A DNA stretch of 64,000 bases, taken from the NCBI GenBank assembly GCA_951213105.1, contig OX578133.1:142775351-142839350 (forward strand), read 5' to 3'. The stretch's first letter is position 1. Every line of letters starts with the position of its first letter. This document shows, one piece after another, positions 19,277 to 31,265 of the stretch. Position numbers and translations under genes: made by a program. The notes below the pieces were generated by a model, which was not told the origin of the DNA, did no database searches, and saw only the letters and a list, made by a program, of their open reading frames with translations. The DNA is from Amaurobius ferox (Eukaryota > Arthropoda > Arachnida > Araneae > Amaurobiidae).

Positions 19277-22200
19277 ATTGGTTCTTGACTCCCTGCGAGT
19301 CAAGCCTTTACATGATTTTCTAAAAATTCAATAGCAGTTGCGTTTCAATTTTGTCGACATTCATGTTGGTTATTAAACTCTATTTCTTATTGTAATATGC
19401 ACTTTTATGATTATTTATTTTATCTCGTTGTTTTCTAAAAGATTAAAAATATATAAATTGATGTATGTAATTTTGTATGTAGTTGATATATGTAAATTTT
19501 GCCTGGCGGGTATATTTAGGCATTTGTTCGCACTTTATTTTACTTCGCTATTGATGAAGGACATGATAATGTTCGAAAGCGCTTTGGCTATGTGATTGTG
19601 TACGTCATAATAAGGCAATTTTAATAAATGGCATTTTAACCACTTATTTGGTTGTCTTTGACTTTAGAGTTTATTGGTTGACGTATTTACCATGCTGTTT
19701 ATTGAATATTGTATTGTCAGGAATGCGTAAGTACGTCAAGTTTCAATTCGATTGAACATCGGGAATGGAATTAAAAATCGATCACAATATTTGAATGTAA
19801 CAGAACAAGCTAGAAAAAATCGTATAGAAAGAGGCCCACGGCCTTGTAGGGGTTAGACGGTTGAGTTCTTTCAGACTTTTGTCTCTAGTAACTTTTAAAT
19901 GACATTTTTATCACCAGGGAAGGAATCCAAAAGAGGGATTTATTTGACTGGAGAAATTTTAGTTATTTTAGAAATATTAGTAACTTCAGTAATTCCTTTA
20001 GAGTAATTTTTCCTATAAAATAGTTTTTATACTTTTAGCATATTGTTTCTTTCGTTTTAGCAGTTATTTTTTAATAACACTATATTTAAATGGGATATAA
20101 TTCATAATTAAATTGGCTATTGATTGTATATGCCATTCAATAAGTCAGACAGAATAGTTAGTTTTTGCTCAACATTGATTATGATTGCTAATGATTGTAG
20201 CCGCAATTTTTTAATTTGCTCATAAACTTGTCGTTTATTTATTATACGTTGTTCAAAGTATTTTTACCTTTGAATTAAAATTTCTTCATCGCACGAGAAA
20301 GATGCAAATCTTCTCATAAAACCTATATAATGTCTGTATATAGTATTGAGCTGACAGAAATCTTTCAAGTGAAATGTAACACACAGGTGACTTCTAACTG
20401 TGTACTACTATCGCTAAAGTTACTTCTCCGTTTTAACAGGAAAAAAACTCCTTGCGTAATATATGAATTTTCCCGTTAATTAAACAGCGCAACTTTCTAG
20501 GGAAATAAAAACAGTCTTCATTATTTTGTTAAGCTTCTAGCGTAATTAGATGTGTTAGCTGCACTTCCGTCAGGCATTATTATTTATTCAGTATTCCCTT
20601 GGTACGACAAAACCATGCTGGTGCAAGTAACACGTACAACTCAACCTCGTTGATGGCTGTATTAAAATTTTAGCAGGCAAATTTATTGCTGAGATAACGA
20701 TGGACTACATATAAGGTGCTTGTGGCTTTATATATTTGTCAAAATGATATGAAGGGAAAGTTTTACAACCCGGGCATTTTTTTCAACTCCTGGATCCTGC
20801 GAGATTGGAAATTTCATTTTAAGTAATTTAAAGGAAGATATATTTTATACTAATGCATTTAAAGTTACTTGCCAATAATTGATAAATGCATGTGAATGAC
20901 TAATAGTTAAGCCTGCCATAGGCATGGTGACTAATACTTAAAAAGTTAAGTTACAACTTTTTTTAATAAATGTTATTTTGTTTAACAATGTACGTAACTA
21001 AACGTGGAAAATAGCCGTCTTAATCAAAAATTGACTCAGTTAGTTTATGCTTCGCGGTTGATGCTATAAATGTGTAAAGGTTTCAGCCTTCTAGGTCACC
21101 GGAAACATCTAGAGGGCTTGAAAAGAGTTTTCGACCCCCCCCCCCCCCTCTCTTCTAATTTTATTCGCCTTCCGGGAGAGAGATCGAATGATCGGCTCTG
21201 TTTTTGTTCTGTTCCGTGGTTGATACTGGAAGTGAATTAAGTTGCAGGGTCTGGAAAGATAAAAACGCGTTAGATAATTATATATAGCGATAATACTTTG
21301 AAATTACTTTAAGAACAGTACAGCTAACATTTGGGTTTGACAAACATTTTTACAAAGCACGAGAAATATTTATTTTAACACCTTGTAGTAAAGGATAGAG
21401 ATGGAATGAAAAACCAATATATCGGATTTAGCTAAATGCATTTATGCTTTAAGAATCGTTGAACAGAAATAAAACATGCTTTTATTGATATCTGTGTGTC
21501 TGTCTGACTTTTTTACGCCAGATATTATCACTTGAATGCAAAGAACGAATTAAATAGAATTTGGTACAGCTATTTAATTTGATAAACGTTAAAAGCATAT
21601 TATGTTTATATAGAAATCATCTCAATTTAAACATCTTTTTTCAAACATCCAAAAAAAAAAATCATTAGATAGGTATGTTACAGAATGCTGCATAAGTTAC
21701 CATTTCTTATGTAAGATTTTCTCTAAAAGCGAATGACACTAGTCTAAAGAATGTTAGAATACGTAATTCTCAATATAATGTATGTTCAGTATTGTATGTT
21801 TTACATTGCATGTTTTTATTATAAAGCAATTACGAAACTTAGCTTTCTTTTACAAATGCGTAAATGATTTTAAGCACTTTTAACCAGAAGTGGATGGATA
21901 TAATTGTGGATGGGCTTATTGGATGGACAGAATTAAGTGGCATATCGGACCGTTCTGATGATATTAGAAGTTTTGAATGGACATAATAGATGGGCATAAT
22001 TGTTTAAATGCTATCTCAAACCATTCTGATGATATCAGAATTTTTGTTTCCCTACAGTTAGCATGATATATCTGGAAAGAATCAAGTGATTTCCATGAAA
22101 TTCGGTATACTAATTTCAATCGATAGCAAATATTGTGTTAATTTTCAGCAAGATTAAATGATAACAAAGTTAAAATTTGTGTTCTTGTTTTCCCCGTAAT

Positions 22201-22532
22201 ATCTGAATTTGGTAAATATCCGGAAGGGCCGTGTGATGGACAACACAAATTGTTTTATGATAATAATGAACACAAATCAAGCTCATAACAGACGCTGAAC
22301 TACAGCGAATAATTTGCAGTAGCATATTTCAAATAAGGCTTTAACCCCTAATAAAAGGAACAGGGTATCAAATACAAAATTCTAAGTATTTAATTTGAAA
22401 TGAATATAGATATTTTCACCAGTATATATTGTAAAATGCTATTGTCGCCAATACTGGGTACTTTAAACAAAATAAATGAAAAGACATAACCACAAAAATA
22501 TTTAGAAAGCTTCCTATGAAACAATATACATA
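19277..22532. other. No gene recognised
   Basis: AT-rich DNA with short ORFs only. A C13 run lies near 21136-21148. A short diverged direct repeat lies around 21890-22050: ..TCTGATGATAT(T/C)AGAA.. occurs twice ~80 bp apart, each beside a GGATGG/ATAATTG motif. Confidence 0.5.
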
Positions 22533-23654
22533 TGGGTCATTTTTTCTAAACTGGCTTTTTCATCTTTCTTGTTACAATATATTTTTTTCTATTTGTCAAC
22601 CTGTTTTCTGCATTATATTTTAACATGGGTGGTTTAAATTTTGGGGGAATTAAATAGAAAATGCAAATTTTTATTCATTTCAAGACAAGTAAATACAGCA
22701 TGGCAGGGGAATGGCACTTAATATAGGCAACTGCTTTGTTAGTATGCATATATATACATATATATCATTAGAAAAATAAAAAAATTATTTTGCTTTAATT
22801 GCAATCTTATATTTAGAACTGACTTCTTATTTGTTTTATCTTCTAACAAAAAAAAATCTAGTTTAAATGTAATTCACCTGTTCTAATGCCATTCCCTTGT
22901 CTACCAAGAAGACAGGTAAATGACGACAGGGGAATGACAAATCATGTGATTTTACTTTCTGAGTATATGAGTTTTATTTGCATTTAAGCCGAACATGATA
23001 TTTAGTTTGCTACACTAACTAGGCACACATATATGTTAAAAATTATTTACTTTTTTATTCTGAGAATAATTAAAGAGAGATGAATGCCAAGGAATAAAAT
23101 TACTTACCCAAAATTGTTCAGTTTTATAATATTTCCCTGCACAGAATGATAGCTAGAACATAGTCAAACTCTTGAAATGGTGAATATGGACTTGAGTAAA
23201 AAATAATAATACTTTAATTATATTTTGTTATCATCTATGTACAGAAAGATGTGTTAAAATTTAAAGGCAGGTGAATGACAAAAGAGCTAGGGGACAGTTG
23301 TAAAAAAAAATTTTAAATATTGCTCCAATGCATAGTGGATTTTTAATTACTGTTTGTATTTTGTATTGTCTAATTTAATAAAAAATATCAAATTAAAAGA
23401 AAACTAGAAAATGGAGGCTTGTAAATGAAGTTGTGATTTTATTATTTGGCTGTTGGGAAACACAGGAGAATGACATTTAATAAAAAAACTAAATTTTTAA
23501 ATATTAAAAATATAAATTGTCTTTTAGCTAATGGGTGACAAACATGAACTACAATATAGTAAATTGATCAGTGTCCAAAATCAGTCTCAAGTCATGCAAA
23601 CTTATACTAAAACACCTGGGACATGTAAAACTTCCGTTTACAGAAAATGACCCA
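22533..23654. mobile_element. TIR element flanked by TA, internal GACAGG repeats
   Basis: The ends read TA|TGGGTCATTTTTTCTAAAC on the left and GTTTACAGAAAATGACCCA|TA on the right, a ~20-bp imperfect TIR with TA duplication. The interior has recurring GGCAGGGGAATGGCA-type motifs near 22704, 22914, 22925, 23266 and 23465 (consensus close to GACAGGNGAATGAC). No transposase. Best read as a 1.1-kb MITE-like element. Confidence 0.6.
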
Positions 23655-23879
23655 TATAACACAATAATAAGAGTATCAACCTGTTTCTGTGGCAAAAAAT
23701 GGGACAGGACAACAAGCCAGTGCTTTTAATACTGATCAGAGTAAGGCTGGCTTCTGAGATGAATGTTGCTTTAGTGAGCGTTGATCACGTTGACTTGTAC
23801 TGAAGACGGGGTCTCTTTCAAGTTTTTATTAAAAAAGTTTTAATTTTCAGATTTATTCAGACAACAGTCTGAGAAAGTT

Positions 23880-24170
23880 TGCATTGGTTGCAATTAAATT
23901 TGCCATCTATGTTTTAAGTAGCTTCAAAAATTGTTTGAAGCATATATTTCACAGGATCTACTACAGATAGAGCTTAGGTGATGACTGATATGGACGCAGC
24001 GTCAAAATCTGAAGTGAGGCACTAAGGATTTTCATCTCCGGTTCTTTTTCCATTTCTAGTTCAAAAAATTTCTTATTTCTTGAAACAGCATTACTCAGGA
24101 TTGGCTATAGATAGAGCTTAGATAATGACTGATATGGATTTATTGCGTGGAAAAATAAAGATTATTCATA
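23880..24170 (-). repeat. Diverged tandem repeat, family C
   Basis: Two units share ACAGATAGAGCTTAGGTGATG / ATAGATAGAGCTTAGATAATG followed by ACTGATATGGA, ~160 bp apart. The same motif on the opposite strand recurs at 43500-43830, so this is a dispersed family, not a local duplication. Confidence 0.55.
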
Positions 24171-25241
24171 TTATTATAATAGTTTCTTTAAAAATGAAGT
24201 GTACTTACTACCATATAAAACTTCTTTAATAAATTTATTGCTTTATTATTGTTTTATATGCGGTTTTATACAAAGTTTTCTAAACCTTTATACTTTTATA
24301 ACAAAAGTTTGAGGGCATTTAAAAAAGACGTAAGTTAACAAACGTATTTCATTTAATAGGAAATGAATACTGTATTTATTTTGGGTTAAGAACATATATT
24401 CATAAAATTAATAAATTTTGTTTTGACAAATCGATTGTTTACTTTCGTAATCAAACGTTAATATTTCAGAGTTCAAAATATTTGTTTAATCAAAACAAAT
24501 GTGAGTCATATTTTCAATTATAGATTATAGAATACTTTGAACAAGCATCAAAATTTAAGTTTGTAAAAATATTGCACCTTTATTTGCGAGTGAATAAAGG
24601 TATCTGCAGAACGTTTCCCAAATTTAGCATATATAAATATTGATGTCTCCTGAGCGGTTTATTTAACATAAATTTACGATTTATAAACGTCTTAGCTGTA
24701 ATTAATAACTATAATACCCACTTTTGAACGTCCAATAAAAGATTAAGTTCTCTTATTATTTCAATTGATATGCTTCAGATTTTCAAAATGGGTGTAATAA
24801 ATTTGAACAATGCCTGTAAATACGAGTAAAAACCATAAATTACAATCTCATGAATATTAAAAATTGAAAAGGATAATATTTCTATTTTGCTATGAATTAT
24901 TTAAAAGTGAAAAATGTCTTATATAGAATATCTTTCACTAATATAAATAAATTAGAACAAAAACCTAAAGAACTTTTTTTATCGAAAATTATTGATGTAG
25001 ATTTTCATCGGAAATCATGAAAGCAAATTTTGCCAACTTACGGCAACTAGTAGGCCTTTGCACACAAGTCTTCCAGACCAAATTATTTTCTTATTTTCAC
25101 ACTTTAGGAATGATATAATGTTGAGGATTTCCTTGTTAAAACACTGGTTATGTTACCAAAATGACAGTTATTTTTTAATTTAAAATAAAAAAAAATTATA
25201 ATTTTTGTAAACGTATATTTACGTAAAGAATATAATTAAAC
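24171..25241. other. No gene recognised
   Basis: Very AT-rich, no open frame of note, no repeat ends seen. Confidence 0.5.
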
Positions 25242-25243
25242 TA

Positions 25244-25977
25244 CAGGGCGTTTCACTCGCTCTTGGCCCCTGATTTTCGCGTATAAAAATCAAACTATTG
25301 GACATAATGTAATGAAATTTGCTAAGGACATACATTAGTGTATGAGAAGCATGGTGACGTTACAGCGAGTGTTGGAAGTGGTTTGCCTGTTCACGCATCT
25401 CCATGTTACACAAGGTAGCCACCAACAAATCAGGAGTCCCAGTGTTGAAGACCCAGACCACACGACCAACCCAAGGGTGAGTCCCAGTGTCAATTTCCCG
25501 CTGAATTCTGTCTCGCAGTTCCACGATAGTCCGTGGCTTGCTGCGCTAGACCTTTCCTTTCAGCATGCCCCTTAGAAAGAAATCCAGCAGAGTAAGGTCA
25601 GACGATCTGGGTGGCCAAAGTCTTTTGGAAATGATACGATCTTCAAAGAAGGACATAACCCGATCGGATTTCTTCCTAGGGAGCATGCTGAACGGAAAGG
25701 TCCATCGCAACAAGCCAAGGACTATCATGGCACTGGAGGGCAGCATTCGGCGGGAAAGACGCTGTGATTCCTGATGTGTTGGTGGCTACCTTTTGAACAA
25801 GGACAGCCGTGTGCAGGCATGCATTGATGCTAATGGCGACCACTTCCAACATTCGCTGTGACTTCACCATGCTTATCATACACTAAGGTATGCCCGTAGC
25901 AAATTTCATTATATTATGATCAATAGTTTAATTTTATAAGCGAAAATTAGGGTACCAAGAAAGAGTGAAACACCATG
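25244..25977. mobile_element. Foldback mariner-like element
   Basis: TA at 25242-25243 and 25978-25979. The left end starts CAGGGCGTTTCACTCGCTC, and the right end on the minus strand starts CATGGTGTTTCACTCTTTC. The complementarity continues nearly to the middle: both arms contain ACGATAGTCCGTGGCTTGCT / TGATAGTCCTTGGCTTGTTG and CAGCATGC. So the 734-bp element is essentially one giant hairpin with the turn near 25610-25650. The left arm carries a ~45-bp interruption (about 25447-25490) ending with a repeat of AGTCCCAGTG. Confidence 0.88.
25546..25879. pseudogene. Mariner transposase C-terminal fragments in both arms
   Basis: On the minus strand at 25546-25746 a frame reads FFEDRIISKRLWPPRSSDLTLLDFFLRGML, matching the mariner block WPPRSPDLTPxDFFLWG. 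On the plus strand toward 25850 another frame gives ACIDANGDHFQHSL, matching the usual transposase C-terminus. Because the arms are inverted copies, both strands encode pieces of the same protein end. No start, no first or second catalytic Asp. Confidence 0.75.
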
Positions 25978-25979
25978 TA

Positions 25980-27519
25980 TTTTGAATTTGCTAAAACGAA
26001 TATTTTCAAAATAATTGTAATTTTTAGGAATTTTGAAAAATTTAAAAGATAGGACGCCATATAAAGCCAAATATGTAATATATTTTATAGCAGGTTTATA
26101 TTAGAAATAAACAAAGCCATAAACACTTTTTAACCATGTTGTAAAGTGTTAAAAACGGGTGAATAAAATTTCAGGATGATATAAACTAAAGATTTTAAGA
26201 CATATATCGATGCGTATCCCTTAACTCGAGTTTTGGGATCATATTGTTGCAAATGCATAAGATATTTTTCTGACATATTGCCTGTTCTCGAGGATAACAG
26301 ATAAACGACATTTACATGCAATCATTGTTAATGGTGAATTTGGCGAAATATTGCTAATTTAACGACTTTTGGCGAGTTTTGGAAACTTCTCAAATTTTAT
26401 AATTTGGTTAAGAATTTCAAGAGTTACGTCAATTTTTCGAGAACTTTCAACACAGTGACTTTTCTTATAAGGGGTCATTGTTCAGTTAGGCTGAGTTGGA
26501 GTGATACGAGTAAAAGTAAAGTGTGACTGCATCAATATCTTGAGTATGTAATCTTCTGATTTGTGAATTAGTTGCGTACTTAATTATTGTTTTATTGTAC
26601 CTGACATTTATTTTGCGAATTTGTAAGATAGCTAGACAACTATTATATGTACATTGTTGATGTTTACGATTTCTGGTGCTTTTAATAAAGCGTTAGTGAT
26701 TCGAAATTCTGATTAATTCTTGTATCCTGCAGAAACATTGACAATTCCAGACACTGCATCGAAACAATTGGTAGAAGACCCAGACCGTCCGACTCGTCCA
26801 GAGGACTAAGAGCAACTATTTGGACGGCCGGGAAGTCGAAACAATTGGTGTCAATTTTCAGAATATAAAGATGAGTCTGAATTTTTGGGCAATTAACGCT
26901 TTACCAAAAGCAGCAGTAAGCGTCAACAATTCTATCTGCATACTGTGAAGAAATAAAACTGCAACCAGGATTCAAACTACGGATCTTTAAATTACCCATT
27001 AAGACACTGGTACGAAATTCTTTTCCCTTGTATTGGAAGTGAATCCTCCAATAATTTTGAGAATTTTTTACATGTTTCTTCAGAAGAAATACGATAGAAA
27101 ATTAACTGTAATTCTGACTAGCCTGTAGAAAAAATCCCTGAAAATTCTTTTTTTTTTAGTTAGTCCTTTTATATCTAAACAGTTTTTAGATTTACATCCA
27201 AATTGTTTGCGTAATAGTATCATTTATAAACCTTACTAATGTCGTCGTAATATAAGTCTGAAATGCCAAACATCCCTCGTTGGTTTAAGTCCATATCAGA
27301 CAAGAGCTCTTTACAACTTTTCTAAAAGAATCAATGCACAGATTTATAAGAACATCTTACACAAATGTAAGCCAATCACGACGATAACCAGTATTGTACA
27401 AATTTCTATCGTACAAAGTTGTATTGCATATTTATCATACGTAGTTTTAAGTATAATTCTGATAAATATTTACACCACTATATTTATCGTGCATAGACAT
27501 CAGATATATATTTTAATTA
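25980..27519. other. No gene; Helentron remnant and mini-element
   Basis: 26108-26155 matches the 3' terminal hairpin region of Helentron-like family 2 (CATAAACACTTTTTAACCAT..TAAAGTGTTAAAA). A mini-element lies at 26773-26835. The rest is AT-rich unique DNA without convincing ORFs. Confidence 0.5.
26773..26835 (-). mobile_element. ~63-bp mini-retroposon with 14-bp TSD
   Basis: Perfect TSD TCGAAACAATTGGT at 26759-26772 and 26836-26849. The plus strand reads AGAAGACCCAGACCGTCCGA at the left and TTTGGACGGCCGGGAAG at the right. This is the least diverged copy: the outer arms CCGTCC / GGACGG and an inner GTCC..GGAC pair can fold. It has no A/B box and no room for one. Confidence 0.88.
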
Positions 27520-27521
27520 TA

Positions 27522-29127
27522 CAGTATTCCTAAGAAAGTTCCCAAAGTCAATAAGTGTACACGTTAGGCCAATCTATAATAAAGTGGCTATGCCCGATTG
27601 AATACAAGGTATTTCAGCGCCCCTGGTGGATAATTTAAAAAGTTAGCATAACTAACTCAGCAACGAAATACTCGATGAAAAAAGGCAATTATAATAGAGC
27701 ATTGTCTAATTATAACAAATCGACATTAGGGACGAACAAAACGCAGGGAATTCATACCTGTCATAAATCGTATCATCAGGGACTGTAACACGGTGACACC
27801 TGTTATGCTTGTCAAAGCATATTATCATATTCTTTCTCAAATTCAAATGTGTATTGTCACTGATGGATGCATTTTGAATAGGCGATTCCTATGTATGCAA
27901 GCCTTGTTAATTTTAGCATTCTTGAATGCGATAGAATGCGATAAATAAAAACATTGTGTCAAGCAAATGTCTTCTGCAACAGTTTTATTGTCTATTCCTG
28001 TGGCACACAAATAGAAATACAAGAACTTAAATTATGATTAACAATATTTATCATTACGTTTTGCGTTGTGTTTGCAATAACCCTCCAATTATTTACTTTT
28101 GTGTGAGTCCTGTAAAGGAATTATTAATTAATATTTTACCAAAAGGATTGCACCAATTTTAACTTTAACAAAAACATTTATTAAAACATAAAATACTTAT
28201 TAAATTCAATTACGATAATTGCATGCTTATTAATCATTTAGGAAGATAGCATGTGAGAGGAGATAGCATGTGAGACCCGTAACCATATACCTAACGTATT
28301 TAATAACCTGTGGATATTTGAGGAACACATACCTTTAATTTGGGCCTTTTTAATAGACCATAATGCTTGCAAATACTTGGTTGCACTGAACACATCCTAG
28401 ATCTCCCTTATTTGGGAACCTCTACGCAATACTCTGCTTCTTTAGTATTGTCGTTCTATCATAATGGCAGGCAAGCCTCCGCATAAGTCATAACGTCGCA
28501 GTCGTTGCACACATCTACTCAAGTCATGATTTCAGTTATCTGTTTAAGTCATATTGCACAAGTTATCGTTCGTCGTTCTGGGGTCACAGGTTGTGGTTCC
28601 CTCTTTTTCGGGGGTGTCATTTCCCCCTTGCTTTCATTTGAAGCATTCAATGCGACGTAACAAGTACTTTCTCCATTGGTTAATCCTTTAACCAATGGAA
28701 CCATTCCACATCCTCGTAAGGACCAACTCGGCCCCTCTGTCCTGGCACCCCTAAATTTACGGTTTTCTCACCTTCAGGTTCACGGGTTGAAAAACTCGGT
28801 GCCACCCAGACTACAAGTATTGTTCGATGTTTCGTACACAATAAATATTCTTATAAAACTGTCTCATCAAACTGTGAGATCAATTTCTGGTCTCACAATT
28901 CCTACACACTACTAGATAATAGTCTGCAAATTTGCTATTGGCTTTTTTCGTATATCTCGTTCTTTATCGGAGTTTTACGTAACTTTTAAAATTCTCCGCC
29001 GAGGGCGCTGCAATCACTTTTATTTGATCGAATGCGGTAACTTTACCACAGATAGAGCTAAGATGTACACGCGTGAACTTTTCCTTATGAAGCTATTAGG
29101 CTGCTTAAAGATTTTCTTTGGAACTCT
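27522..29127. mobile_element. TIR element (CAGGGTTCC family), ~150-bp TIRs
   Basis: The left end CAGTATTCCTAAGAAAGTTCC follows TA. The right end on the minus strand reads (TA)GAGTTCCAAAGAAAATC. The arms can be paired inward through GTGTACACGTTAGG / GTGTACATCTTAGC and CAGCGCCCCTGGTGG / CAGCGCCCTCGGCGG. Similar in both TIRs to 62481-63226. No transposase found. A possible solo LTR lies inside. Confidence 0.65.
28270..28912 (+). repeat. Possible solo LTR
   Basis: A GC-richer, CT-rich block. AATAAA at about 28841 is followed ~70 bp on by an end reading CTCACAATTCCTACACA, and the left candidate start is TGTGAGACCCG. The TG..CA bounds, poly(A) signal and absence of coding suit an LTR. I could not find a convincing 4-5-bp TSD or a second LTR, so this is tentative. 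The 79-codon ORF at 28676-28915 lies within it and shows no motif. Confidence 0.3.
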
Positions 29128-29715
29128 ATATGTATACGAAAATTATAATTCACTGTATTTTTAAGACAATATTAACAAAGGGGTGTAAATTTTAAACATT
29201 AATAATAAACAGCATTCATTAGCGTACGATTTATTAATTAATATTTTAAGGCGCGTTGAAATACATAACGCTTCGTAATTTGTGTCAAACCAGACAAGTA
29301 GTTCTATTCTTAGATACTTAGTTTTCTTCGGTGGATGTATTATTCTAAAGAAATCGATTGCACTGACTCCTTTGTATTCTTTTGAATCAGCAAGACGTAT
29401 TTGTTGCTTTGATCATCAATGTTTATTTGGAAGACAAAATTTTATCTGTTTTTCATTGATATATAGATCTATATCATTTTAATGTTTGATGAATGGGAAA
29501 CAACATAGGGTGCCTGAAAGGTAAACTAAAGAGAAATTTACTTTCAAATAAATTAAGAACAATTTAATCACATATCTAACTTGAAATTACATCTAATAAC
29601 TGTACTTAAATAATGTAATCTGGATTTTGTAAATAACTACTGTCACAGTATGGACTTGAATTACTAATTTCCATTGAGCTAACGAGATGTTTTCTTTCCT
29701 TCTATATTTAAAGTT
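29128..29715. other. No gene recognised
   Basis: AT-rich unique-looking sequence; the short ORF at 29282-29482 has no recognisable features. Confidence 0.5.
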
Positions 29716-30170
29716 GACCGACGCAGCGGCTGAGCGGTCATGACAAGCGTTTCCTTCCGCGATCAAAACCGCGCCCCTTGCCAGCTAGGACTTAAAGGGT
29801 GAAGCTGCACGGCCGAAAAAAGAGAGATCCCCAACAAAAACTGGCCACCCTATCCCACCCGACGAAGAAAACCGCCGACTTCACCATGGAACGAGCGCAC
29901 CGCCCGGGACACCAAGGGGACAGCAGACCAACGCCCTGTCGAGCGAGGCCAATTGTCGCCAGTCCCGGAGAGGAACGCCGACGGAGACGACCGAAGCCTC
30001 CACCAGCAGGCCAGGGACTCGCCCGCAAGGGAACTAACCAGACAACACGTGCCACCGACAGAACGGCGACGCCCACCACCCACAGAATATTTGTTTTCAC
30101 TACAAGGAGGACGAACAAGGCAGTTACAAAGGCACAAGTACTTCTGCATTCATATAGCAGGTATAAGAAA
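29716..30170 (+). repeat. GC-rich block with tRNA-like head; unclassified
   Basis: Starts GACCGACGCAGCGGCTGAG CGG.., similar to the head of SINE-B (GTTGTCGAGTGGTCAAGGCA..GCGTTTCC), then continues ~380 bp in strongly GC-rich sequence unlike anything around it. Overlapping open frames on three frames (longest 29799-30203, Arg/Pro-rich) result from the base composition and carry no domain I know. It could be a chimeric SINE, a retroelement 5' region, or a captured host fragment. Confidence 0.4.
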
Positions 30171-30514
30171 ATAGACCAAATTTTTATTTTAATTGTTTAC
30201 TAAAATACAAAACACAATAAAATAACCTCCAAAACAAAAGTTGTTTCTAGATGTACAGAGGAACTGGTGCAACCCTCTTGCACCCAACAAAAATTTCAAA
30301 AACAATAACCACTTCCTTCCATAACACAACTTTAAAAATAAATAAAAACCAGGTCCAAAAATCTAAATTCAAAAAGAACCTACACAGCCGTGACCGAGAA
30401 CGAAAAAGTCCGTGCAACTGTTTTCCCTCAGTTTTCCCACATTAAACAAGAATAAAAGTGTCCGGAGAAGCGGAAAACCAGAAAAGCACAAAACTTCCAG
30501 TTTACCAACTAAGT

Positions 30515-30690
30515 ACCAAAGAGTACGTTTCCTTGTGTTTGCTCGGATGCCTGGTTGGGGATTCGAATCCCATAGATGTTGTGTTGTTGAGCGTAGTGTG
30601 TTCCACACTCACTGGTGCGCCGGGGCAACGTCAGGTGACGGCTTAATAGTTCACGATACTGGTGGTTGATTGGCGAATGATCATTGTGTT
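30515..30690 (+). mobile_element. SINE-B, decayed copy
   Basis: Contains a B-box-like GGATTCGAATCCC and the body block ACTGGTGCGCCGGGGCAACG, which matches on the opposite strand the copy at 42840-43035 (CGTTGCCCCAGGCGCACCAG). Ends near GATACTGGTGGTTG. No TSD found. Confidence 0.6.
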
Positions 30691-31014
30691 AAGTGCTACT
30701 GCTAGAAATAAAAAAAATATTTAACGTTGCATCTGGATTTTTCTTCTTTAGATAACAGATCCAAGTACTACTATGGATCTGCATGATCTCATTTACAATT
30801 TTCTGCCGACATTTTTCTTTAACTTGTAGGGATAGATGTTAAGAACTTTACGTGATAGGGTGAAGTTATGGATATAATTAGTATTCAAGAGAAGCCAACA
30901 CACTCTAAAAAAGAGAAACTTCATTTAATAAATTTATTTTGTTTAAAAATATATAATAATTAACGTAAAATATTCATTTTGATTAAAAAGTTGCTGGTTA
31001 GGTTCTGACGAAAA

Positions 31015-31265
31015 TCAAACTCGAGTTTTCGGCAGATCTACAAGTTTCAAGCAGCCTAGAACACGAAAAACTATTTTTACTGGAATGTCCGTGTGTGTGT
31101 GTGTGTGTGTCATTGTGTCTGTCTGTACGTGTGTGTGCAATGTACGTATCAAGTCTAATCTAAAAATTAATTGGCTAGAATTTATAAAATTTGGTAAGTC
31201 ACTTACAGGTCACCCTGGTGCTGATTAGATTTTGGTACAATTCGAGAAAGAATGACCTGCTATTT
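31015..31265 (-). mobile_element. Helentron-like family 1, 3' fragment
   Basis: Matches in reverse the 3' third of the 49701-50497 copy: the CGAGTTTTCG..AGATCTAC block, a (GT)n run at about 31090-31110 (the family's microsatellite) and ACCCTGGTGCTGATTAGATT. The 3' hairpin itself is not clear. Confidence 0.6.

Noticed and set aside
21130..21150. Poly-C/poly-G runs (also 11695, 43675, 59325, 60670, 62372) as regulatory G-quadruplex sites
   Set aside because: Isolated homopolymers, two of them inside hAT ends; nothing links them to a gene.
28270..28912. Complete LTR retrotransposon
   Set aside because: No second LTR, primer-binding site, polypurine tract or gag/pol frame nearby; kept only as a tentative solo LTR.
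29799..30203. 134-codon Arg/Pro-rich protein
   Set aside because: Three frames on both strands are open across the same GC-rich block, which is expected from composition; no domain, no start context.
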